A DNA stretch of 36,160 bases from Actinomycetes bacterium (GTDB lineage Bacteria; Actinomycetota; Acidimicrobiia; Acidimicrobiales; RAAP-2), in NCBI GenBank assembly GCA_021794655.1, contig JAJYQJ010000093.1, positions 1 to 36,160 on the forward strand. The letters run 5' to 3'. The translations under genes and the position numbers were made by a program. Under the pieces are notes generated by a model. It was not told the origin of the DNA and searched no databases. It saw only the letters and a list, made by a program, of their open reading frames with translations. Position 1 is the first letter of the stretch, and each line of letters begins with the position of its first letter. This document shows positions 29,557 through 36,160 of this stretch, in pieces.

Positions 29557-32373
29557 GTGAGCCGCAATAGCGAATTGACGGGACCGCTACTCGCTCTCGA
29601 CGGAATGTCTCTCGCATTTCGGGCTTACTTCGCGCTCCCGACGACGTTGGCGACGTCAGACGGCGTCGTCACCAACGCTGTACATGGGTTTGCTGCGATG
29701 ATGACGAACTTAGTAAAGACGCAGGCGCCTTCAGGCCTCGTGGTTGCCTTCGATCTCCCTGAGGCGACGTTCAGGGACGAAATAGTTGAGGAGTACAAGG
29801 GTGGGCGGGCCGAAACGCCGGACGATCTCCTTCCACAGTTTGACATGATCCGAGAGCTCCTCACGGCGTTGTCGATCCCGGTATTGGAGGCGCCACGGTT
29901 CGAGGCCGACGACATCTTGGCGACTCTCGCACATAGATACTTTGAAGGTGGGAACGAGATCGTGATCGTGAGCGGTGATCGGGATCTCTTCCAGGTCGTG
30001 CGTGACCCTTACGTGAAGATGCTCTACAACCGAAAAGGGGTCAGCGACTACGATCTATACGACGAAGATGGCATAGTGGCGCGCACCGGCGTCACGCCGA
30101 GTCTGTACCCGTCACTCGCCGCGTTGAGGGGCGATCCCTCGGACAACCTTCCCGGGATACCCGGGGTTGGCGAGAAGACGGCGGCGAAGCTCCTCGCAAC
30201 CTACGGCACCCTCGACGCGATCTTTGACCACGTCGACGAGTTGACGCCGAAGCTCAGAGAAAACCTGGTAACCCACGAGTCCCGAGCGCGCTCGAACGCG
30301 AAGGTGATCCCACTTAGAACCGACGTTGAGATAGGCGACGGGTCCAACTTTACGTTGGGCAACTGGGACTACAGCCGAGCAAAGGAGTGTTTTGCGCGCT
30401 TTGAGCTGAGGACGCAGTGGACGCGGGTTGAAGCTCTCTTGCTCAACGGGAGTCTTGGGCAGCCAAACGCCGATTCGTCGCTGCCGACCCGAGGGGACGT
30501 GGGAGAAGACGAGGGCGAGACAACTTACCGTGACGACAAAGGCGACAAAGATCGAGCCACCCGCGACGCCCCGAAGAGTCGGCCGGCTCCACCCCTTGGA
30601 GGAGAAGTTGACCTCTCATCTCCTCGTAACGTTGCCGAAGCGTTGCAACTGCTGGGTAGCCTTCGTGAGCCCCGGGGCAACGAGTTCGTCGCAGCCGCGG
30701 CGATCTGGGATGGAGAACCGGGAAGATCTTCGCTCGCAGGTCTCGTTTTTTGTTCTCGGTCCTGCGATCGCTTCATTTGGATCGAGCGCGAGCTGCTCGT
30801 TGAGTCCTCCATCGTCGAGCACGTAAACGCTGCGTTCGGTGAGCAGGGGTTAGTTGGAGACGGCATGAAAGAGCTCTTCAGATCCCTGATCCCAACGGGT
30901 GTTGAGTGTAGGAACTTGACGATGGACACCGGCGTCGCCGAGTTCTTAATCGGTGAGGCACGAGACGAATTGAAGGAGTCGTCTCCTACTCTTACCCTCC
31001 ACGACGCGGCGGGTAACACTGATCGATCGGGCGAGTTCGCACTTCAAGACGGCGAGTACGCGGAGACGATCCGCAGTTGTGCGACCGCGTTGGCCGCGCG
31101 GGTGGGATCGGTCCCGTACAACTTCGAGTTGCTCGACGAACGAGGAATGCGGGTACTCCACGACGAGGTCGAGACGCCACTCGTCAGGGTGTTGGCAAAG
31201 ATGGAGATTACCGGTGTTCGCGTCGACGTCGACGAGCTGACGCGGATTGCGGAGTCGCTCAAGACGGAGACCGAAGAGCTCAAATCGCAGATCTTTGGAT
31301 TTGCAGGCCACGAACTGAACGTTAACTCGACCCCGCAGTTGAGGACGGTCCTCTTTGAGGAGTTGGGTCTCACTCCCGGGCGAAAGACAAAGACCGGGTT
31401 TTCTACCGACGTCTCCACACTGGAGCTACTTCGCGGCGAGCACCCGATTGTCGAGGCGTTGTTGAAGTACCGGGAGATAGAGAAACTGCGGTCGACCTAC
31501 GGGGTGAGCCTCCTAAAAGAGGTGGCGCAAGACGGACGAATTCACGCCTCGTTTCGTCAGACCGTGACGCGCACCGGACGGATCTCGTCTGAGCACCCTA
31601 ACCTGCATAACATCCCGACGCGAACCGACGCGGGCGCCCAGTTCCGTAAAGTGTTCATTCCTGAAGATCGATGGTCGTTCCTCGCGGCCGACTACGATCA
31701 GATAGAACTGAGGGTGTTGGCGCATCTCTCTAGCGACAGCGGGTTGTTGGAGGCGTTTCGCTCAGAGACCGACGTTCATCGCGCGGTTGCATCCGGCGTC
31801 TATGCGACGCCTGTCGACAAGGTCACCCACGCTCAACGAGAGCGCGCAAAGATGGTCTCTTACGGACTTATCTATGGAATGGAGCCGTTTGGATTGGCGA
31901 GGCGCCTTGCGACGAGCGTCGACGAGGCGCGTGAAATAATGAACCGTTACTTCAGCGCGTTCCCCGACGTGCAGAACTACATGAAACAGGTTGTCGCACA
32001 GGCGCGTGAGAAGGGATACACGTCTACCCCGATGGGACGCCGGCGCTACCTTCCGGATCTCGCGAGTTCGAACAAGAATCTTCGCCTGAGTGCGGAACGC
32101 CAAGCAATGAACGCCGGGATCCAAGGATTCGCAGCAGACATCTTCAAGATCGCACTCGTGAGGTTGGACGATGCGCTCGAATCGATGGGTCTAGATAGCA
32201 GGATTGTTCTCCAGGTGCACGACGAGGTGTTGTTGGAGGTCGCCCGAGGCGAAGAGGAGGTTGTCGGACAAGTTACGCTCGAGACGATGCGTGGAGCTTC
32301 GGAGTTGCTCGTTCCTCTGGAGGTTTCGATGGGGTGGGGGGAGTCTTGGTCTATCGCGAAGGCCCCTGATTAG
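29557..32373 (+). CDS. polA: DNA polymerase I
   Basis: The 938-residue family A polymerase fills repair gaps and removes RNA primers. The N-terminal 5'-3' exonuclease is intact: LLALDGMSLAFRAYFALP, DDILATLAHRY, VSGDRDLFQVV and RGDPSDNLPGIPGVGEKTAA. The central 3'-5' exonuclease region lacks the DxE metal motif (AAIWDGEPG stands near that position), so proofreading is probably absent, as in other actinobacterial PolA. The polymerase domain has motif A AADYDQIELRVLAH (near residue 710), motif B RAKMVSYGLIYGME and motif C QVHDEVLLEV. The GTG at 29557 is chosen because longer N-terminal frames lie inside the ANTAR gene. Confidence 0.96.
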   Translation: MSRNSELTGPLLALDGMSLAFRAYFALPTTLATSDGVVTNAVHGFAAMMTNLVKTQAPSGLVVAFDLPEATFRDEIVEEYKGGRAETPDDLLPQFDMIRELLTALSIPVLEAPRFEADDILATLAHRYFEGGNEIVIVSGDRDLFQVVRDPYVKMLYNRKGVSDYDLYDEDGIVARTGVTPSLYPSLAALRGDPSDNLPGIPGVGEKTAAKLLATYGTLDAIFDHVDELTPKLRENLVTHESRARSNAKVIPLRTDVEIGDGSNFTLGNWDYSRAKECFARFELRTQWTRVEALLLNGSLGQPNADSSLPTRGDVGEDEGETTYRDDKGDKDRATRDAPKSRPAPPLGGEVDLSSPRNVAEALQLLGSLREPRGNEFVAAAAIWDGEPGRSSLAGLVFCSRSCDRFIWIERELLVESSIVEHVNAAFGEQGLVGDGMKELFRSLIPTGVECRNLTMDTGVAEFLIGEARDELKESSPTLTLHDAAGNTDRSGEFALQDGEYAETIRSCATALAARVGSVPYNFELLDERGMRVLHDEVETPLVRVLAKMEITGVRVDVDELTRIAESLKTETEELKSQIFGFAGHELNVNSTPQLRTVLFEELGLTPGRKTKTGFSTDVSTLELLRGEHPIVEALLKYREIEKLRSTYGVSLLKEVAQDGRIHASFRQTVTRTGRISSEHPNLHNIPTRTDAGAQFRKVFIPEDRWSFLAADYDQIELRVLAHLSSDSGLLEAFRSETDVHRAVASGVYATPVDKVTHAQRERAKMVSYGLIYGMEPFGLARRLATSVDEAREIMNRYFSAFPDVQNYMKQVVAQAREKGYTSTPMGRRRYLPDLASSNKNLRLSAERQAMNAGIQGFAADIFKIALVRLDDALESMGLDSRIVLQVHDEVLLEVARGEEEVVGQVTLETMRGASELLVPLEVSMGWGESWSIAKAPD

Positions 32374-32417
32374 TCCAGTGGGCGTAGTCGAGTGAGCGCC
32401 GCCTAGTCCTGAGGTGC

Positions 32418-32473
32418 TAACATTTGCGGTCCGACCGGCTCTGGCGGGAGGAGCGACCCTAGTGCCTAGATGA
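32418..32473 (+). promoter_or_regulatory. rpsA promoter, leader and three-codon upstream frame
   Basis: TAACAT (32418-32423) is a possible -10 box. The strongest ribosome site of the region, GGGAGGAG (32446-32453), is 8 bases before a GTG at 32462 that reads only GTG-CCT-AGA before TGA (32471-32473). That stop overlaps the ATG at 32470 of the rpsA frame (ATGA), so a mini-frame could couple translation to rpsA. This is an observation from spacing only. Confidence 0.35.
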
Positions 32474-33930
32474 TCCCAGAGCGATCGATATCCACCGAAA
32501 GCGAGAGTTTTATGAGTGATGTGAGCAGCGTGCCCGACGTGTTGAGTTCAACCGGAGGTGCGGACCTGTTCTCCGGCCAGCCGATGGGGACCTTCGATAG
32601 CGACGGTCGCTACGTCCCGAGGCAGATAACGCTGGACGATCTCGGGACGACGTCACTTCAAGACGCGATGGCGGATACGATCGTAAACTTCGACGACGGA
32701 GATCTCGTCGGTGGGACGGTTGTAAAGATAGATCGCGACGAAGTTCTCCTGGACATCGGGTTCAAGTCCGAGGGGGTCATCCCCGCCAGAGAGCTCTCGA
32801 TCCGAAACGACGTCCACCCCGAAGACATCGTGTCGCTGGGGGAGCACATCGAAGCGCTGGTCCTCCAGAAAGAGGACAAGGAAGGCCGTCTCGTCTTATC
32901 GAAGAAGCGCGCTCAGTACGAGCGGGCGTGGACTGATATCGAAAAGCTGAAGAACGCGAATCAGATGGTCAAGGGGCCGGTGATCGAAGTCGTGAAGGGA
33001 GGACTTATCGTCGACATCGGCCTGCGGGGGTTTCTCCCCGCCTCGCTCGTCGAGTTGCGCAGGGTGAGGGAACTCCAACCCTACATAGGCCGGATCGTCG
33101 AAGCGAAGATCATAGAGCTCGACAGAAATAGGAACAACGTCGTTCTCTCCCGCCGGGCGTGGCTCGAAGAAGCACAGAAGGAGCAACGTGAAGACTTCCT
33201 CACAAACCTCAAGCCTGGCGAACGGCGCAAGGGTGTCGTCTCGTCGGTAGTCAACTTCGGGGCGTTCGTAGATCTCGGTGGGATGGACGGGCTGATACAC
33301 GTCTCTGAGTTGAGTTGGAAGCACGTCGAGCACCCATCCGCTGTCGTTCAGGTCGGAGACGAGATAGACGTCGAGATCCTAGACGTCGACTTGAGCAAGG
33401 AGAGGATCAGCCTTTCGCTAAAGGCGACTTTGGCCGACCCTTGGCAAGAGTTTGCCGACAGTCACGAAGTCGGACAGCTCGTATACGGGCGTATCACCAA
33501 GCTCGTCCCATTTGGATCGTTTGTCCAAGTTGGCGACGGGATCGAGGGCCTCGTCCACATCTCCGAGATGGCCGTCCATCATGTCGACATGCCAGAGCAG
33601 GTCGTGAGCCCAGGGGAAGAGCTGTGGGTCAAGATCATCGACATCGACTTGCAGCGTCGACGCATCAGTCTCTCGATCAAGCAAGCCGCAGAGGGCGGAG
33701 AGGTGTCCGAGGAGTACAGAGAGGCCTTCGGAGAGCACGCATACGACGACGAAGGTAACTACATCGGAGCGTTCGAGTATCCCGACGCCGAGTTCACCCC
33801 CGAGACAGAAGCCCAGGCAGCCTGGGCAGAGTTCGTCGCAGACAAGCCCGAAGGACAAGAGCAGGGGGAGATCGACTCTAAAGAGGCGGGATCCGAGTCC
33901 TCTGCAAACGAGTCCCCGCAGGAGTCCTAA
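32470..33930 (+). CDS. rpsA: 30S ribosomal protein S1
   Basis: The 486-residue protein has four S1 RNA-binding domains (about 77-147, 163-231, 248-318 and 333-405). Typical strands are DGDLVGGTVVKIDRDEVLLD, KGPVIEVVKGGLIVDIGLRG, RRKGVVSSVVNFGAFVDLGG and YGRITKLVPFGSFVQVGDG. An acidic disordered C-terminal tail of about 75 residues follows. Four domains, rather than the six of E. coli S1, is normal for Actinobacteria. It helps mRNA binding to the 30S subunit. ATG at 32470 and ATG at 32512 (14 residues later) are alternative starts. The stop codon directly abuts the oppF stop on the other strand. Confidence 0.94.
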   Translation: MIPERSISTESESFMSDVSSVPDVLSSTGGADLFSGQPMGTFDSDGRYVPRQITLDDLGTTSLQDAMADTIVNFDDGDLVGGTVVKIDRDEVLLDIGFKSEGVIPARELSIRNDVHPEDIVSLGEHIEALVLQKEDKEGRLVLSKKRAQYERAWTDIEKLKNANQMVKGPVIEVVKGGLIVDIGLRGFLPASLVELRRVRELQPYIGRIVEAKIIELDRNRNNVVLSRRAWLEEAQKEQREDFLTNLKPGERRKGVVSSVVNFGAFVDLGGMDGLIHVSELSWKHVEHPSAVVQVGDEIDVEILDVDLSKERISLSLKATLADPWQEFADSHEVGQLVYGRITKLVPFGSFVQVGDGIEGLVHISEMAVHHVDMPEQVVSPGEELWVKIIDIDLQRRRISLSIKQAAEGGEVSEEYREAFGEHAYDDEGNYIGAFEYPDAEFTPETEAQAAWAEFVADKPEGQEQGEIDSKEAGSESSANESPQES

Positions 33931-34947
33931 CTACGAGCGCAGGTCGTCTGTTTTGGCGAGCGTTGGAAAGTGACATGCTACGAGGTGATCTTTCCCGCAC
34001 TCGCTGAGTTGAGGCTCTTCGATGTGGCAACGGTCTTTGGCGCGAGGACAACGGTTGGAAAACCTGCACCCCTGCGGTGGGTTGAGGAGGTTTGGAGGCT
34101 CGCCGGGAAGTCGAGTTGTCTTGGGGGCGGTGTCAAGACTAGTTGGGGCGGCCGATGCCATGAGCGCGTTGGTATAGGGGTGTGCGGGTTCTCCACAGAT
34201 CGTATCCGACGGGCCGATCTCGCAGATCCGTCCGAGGTACATCACAGCGATTCGATCGCTGATTGCTTTGACGACCGCGAGATCGTGCGCGATGAACAGC
34301 ACCGTAAGACCGAACTCGGCCTTGATATCTTCGAGTAGGTTGATGATCTGAGCTTGGACCGAAACGTCGAGGGCTGAAACGATCTCATCGCACACCAAGA
34401 GGTTGGGGCTGATCGCAAGAGCCCGAGCTATGCTGATGCGCTGACACTGCCCGCCGGAGAACTCCCCCGGCCTTCTATCGAGGGTCGACTCCGGATCCAT
34501 ACCGACCGCGTCGAGCAAGCGCACGACCGTTTCTTCGCGATCTGACTTCGACCCGATGTTCCATATGTTAAGAGGTTCGGCGACTATGTCTCTGACCCGG
34601 CGTCGTGGGTTGAGCGAAGATATTGGGTCTTGGAAGATCATCTGGACTCTGCGGCGCAGGAGTCGTAGTGACCCCCTATCAAGTTCGCCGAGGTCGATAC
34701 CGTCGACGACGACTGATCCGGACGCAATATCTTCGAGCTGAACGATCGCGCGTGCCGTCGTCGTTTTTCCACAACCGGACTCCCCGACGAGGCCGAGCGT
34801 CTCACCGGGAAAGATTGAGAACGAGACCCCTGCCACTGCGGTTACCCGGCGGCGACCTCTACCCACGACGACACGGAGATCGGTCACCTTCAGAGCCGGG
34901 GAACGACCCTCAGTATCGCGAGATCTTGGCTCCGCGATTGGACTCAA
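33931..34947 (-). CDS. oppF: Oligopeptide/dipeptide ABC transporter ATP-binding protein (OppF/DppF)
   Basis: The 338-residue ATPase (from the TTG at 34947) energises a peptide importer. It has Walker A GESGCGKTTTARA, Q-loop MIFQDPISSLNPR, signature EFSGGQCQRISIARAL, Walker B LLVCDEIVSALDV and switch FIAHDLA. The usual DEP of Walker B is DEI here. The C-terminal Opp/Dpp region has a Cys cluster (GCRFSNRCPRAKDRCHIEEP and ACHFP). I chose the TTG because it overlaps the oppD stop (TTGA), like other junctions; the frame runs up to a possible start at 35085, but that part lies in oppD. Peptide specificity is not readable. Confidence 0.9.
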   Translation of the reverse strand: MSPIAEPRSRDTEGRSPALKVTDLRVVVGRGRRRVTAVAGVSFSIFPGETLGLVGESGCGKTTTARAIVQLEDIASGSVVVDGIDLGELDRGSLRLLRRRVQMIFQDPISSLNPRRRVRDIVAEPLNIWNIGSKSDREETVVRLLDAVGMDPESTLDRRPGEFSGGQCQRISIARALAISPNLLVCDEIVSALDVSVQAQIINLLEDIKAEFGLTVLFIAHDLAVVKAISDRIAVMYLGRICEIGPSDTICGEPAHPYTNALMASAAPTSLDTAPKTTRLPGEPPNLLNPPQGCRFSNRCPRAKDRCHIEEPQLSECGKDHLVACHFPTLAKTDDLRS

Positions 34948-35984
34948 CGTCGTTTGCTTTCTCGGTCTCGAGGCTGGAGGAAAGGGTGCGACTCCAAGAC
35001 CTTTTGACCGTCGAGCGGATACCAACAGGCAAACTTGTGTCCGGGGGTCCTTGAAGGTGCCAAGGGGGGGCGTTGATCGATGCAACGGTCGCGGGCATAA
35101 GCGCAGCGCGGTGCGAACTCACAGCCAGAGCCAACGGCGAGTGGATCGGGAGGACGCCCTGGAATTGAAGTGAGTCGCGTATGGCTGGCGGTTGTAATCT
35201 TTGGAATCGAGTTCAACAGTCCATAGGTATAGGGCATCATTGGGGCAGTAAATAGGGACTTCGCTGGTGCGATCTCTACGATCCGGCCTGCGTACATGAC
35301 TGCTATTACGTCAGCGCGAGACGCAACCACGCCGATGTCGTGGGTTACGAGAATCATCGCCATGTGGCGTTCGTGTTGAAGATCTTGAAGTAGATCGAGG
35401 ACCTGAGCTTGAACGGTCGCGTCGAGACCGGTTGTCGGTTCGTCTGCGAGTAAGAGCCGGGGCGAGCACGCAAGCGCGACCGCAATCATGACCCGTTGGC
35501 GCATTCCTCCGGAGAGTTGTCCTGGGAACTGCGTTAGGGCCATCTCTGGAGAGGGGATCCCGACTTGAGTCAGCAAAGCGACCGCACTCTCACGGGCATC
35601 GTGTCTGCTCATGTGAAGGTGGAGGCGGAGCGACTCCGTGATCTGGTGGCCGACTCTCATGACGGGATTGAGTGCCGTCATTGGATCCTGGAAGACCATC
35701 GCGATTCTGGCGCCAAAGAGCTTCCTGAGGGCTTTGGGGTCCATTTTCGTTAGATCGACGTCTTCGAAGACGACGCTACCCGAGCGGTAGACGTTCGCCG
35801 AGGGCAAGAGCCCCATGATCGATCTCGCAAGCACGGTCTTGCCGGACCCGGACTCACCGACGACGCCTAAGGTTCTACCGCGCCCGATCGAAAGAGAGAC
35901 TCCGTTGACCGACCTTATCAAGCCACGATCTGTACTGAAATGTGTGTGAAGGTTGCTTACCTCTAGAATTGGATCCCCCGTCAC
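34944..35984 (-). CDS. oppD: Oligopeptide/dipeptide ABC transporter ATP-binding protein (OppD/DppD)
   Basis: The 346-residue ATPase is the partner of OppF. It contains Walker A GESGSGKTVLARS, Q-loop MVFQDPMTALNPV, signature QLSGGMRQRVMIAVALAC, Walker B LLLADEPTTGLDA and switch LVTHDIGV. The C-terminal region GCEFAPRCAYARDRCIDQRP and FACWYP has the same Cys pattern as OppF. The GTG start overlaps the oppC stop (GTGA). The long basic tail (REDxxSKRR-like) overlaps the start region of oppF. Confidence 0.93.
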   Translation of the reverse strand: MTGDPILEVSNLHTHFSTDRGLIRSVNGVSLSIGRGRTLGVVGESGSGKTVLARSIMGLLPSANVYRSGSVVFEDVDLTKMDPKALRKLFGARIAMVFQDPMTALNPVMRVGHQITESLRLHLHMSRHDARESAVALLTQVGIPSPEMALTQFPGQLSGGMRQRVMIAVALACSPRLLLADEPTTGLDATVQAQVLDLLQDLQHERHMAMILVTHDIGVVASRADVIAVMYAGRIVEIAPAKSLFTAPMMPYTYGLLNSIPKITTASHTRLTSIPGRPPDPLAVGSGCEFAPRCAYARDRCIDQRPPLAPSRTPGHKFACWYPLDGQKVLESHPFLQPRDRESKRR

Positions 35985-36160
35985 AACTTGACCTCCAAGA
36001 CGTCAAAGTGTTGGCGAAGTCCGTCACCGACGTAGTTCAAAGCGAGCAAGAACAAGAACATCGCAGATGCGGGAAATACGGTGAGCCACGGATTAACTTG
36101 GAGGTAGTTACGCCCTTCATTCAACATGTTTCCCCAAGACGGCGTCGAGACCGGAAAGAT
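35981..36160 (-). CDS. oppC: Peptide ABC transporter permease (OppC/DppC), C-terminal fragment
   Basis: The last 59 codons of a gene that continues beyond the right edge. The readable part, PSWGNMLNEGRNYLQV then NPWLTVFPASAMFLFLLALN and YVGDGLRQHFDV, matches the conserved C-terminus of DppC/OppC permeases, including the final membrane helix and the GDGLRD-like cytosolic motif. Its TGA overlaps the oppD GTG (GTGA), so permease and ATPases are one operon. Confidence 0.9.
   Translation of the reverse strand: MFPVSTPSWGNMLNEGRNYLQVNPWLTVFPASAMFLFLLALNYVGDGLRQHFDVLEVKL

Overview
The window looks like a chromosomal segment of an actinobacterium, most plausibly from the class Acidimicrobiia or a similarly deep-branching lineage. 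The main evidence is a mycothiol synthase gene (mshD), an ANTAR response regulator of the PdtaR type, a polyprenol-phosphate mannosyltransferase, menaquinone genes, actinobacterial-style promoters that place the start codon 5-9 bases after a TANNNT -10 box, and a trpF gene separate from hisA (most Streptomyces- and Mycobacterium-like actinobacteria use a single PriA for both). GC content is intermediate by eye. The lineage is an inference; mycothiol alone supports only Actinobacteria.

Layout. 1-1000: accessory-looking edge with a reading frame entering from the left, nested hairpins resembling an IS200/IS605-type end, an orphan HTH-nucleotidyltransferase gene on the minus strand and a palindrome-rich gap. 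1008-3972: a GT2 mannosyltransferase, then an OmpR-type response regulator and its sensor kinase. 4017-6999 (minus): small membrane protein, MaoC-like hydratase, menG/ubiE and menF. 7062-9592: VIT-family transporter, mshD (minus) and nth. 9593-10844: gap with a strong hairpin, a VapB-like antitoxin with an apparently degenerate PIN partner, and a small helical protein.

10887-23280 is one long biosynthetic array on the plus strand: hisD-hisC-hisB-hisH-hisA-hisF, a GroES-like gene, hisI, trpE, a ygfZ-like gene, trpC, trpF, trpB, trpA. Many junctions are 1-19 base overlaps (ATGA, GTGA, TTGA, TAATG), so translational coupling is likely, although trpC also has its own promoter-like sequence. hisG, hisE, a histidinol-phosphatase gene, trpG and trpD are not in the window.

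23341-27041 (minus) is a type II fatty-acid synthesis cluster transcribed fabD-fabG-acpP-fabF. FabD carries an unusual C-terminal extension that looks like a complete biotinyl/lipoyl-type barrel-sandwich domain without the modifiable lysine. A 12-bp tandem repeat and a tRNA-Leu(CAA) lie upstream. 27446-33930 (plus): menC, a small helical protein coupled to an ANTAR regulator, polA and rpsA. 33931-36160 (minus): an oligopeptide/dipeptide ABC transporter (oppF, oppD and the 3' end of oppC).

No CRISPR array, complete insertion sequence, rRNA or prophage was seen. The best candidates for something new are the FabD-barrel fusion, the GroES-like gene inside the his operon, the degenerate PIN partner of an intact antitoxin, the G9 tract in the VIT gene, and the tandem repeat in front of fabD.
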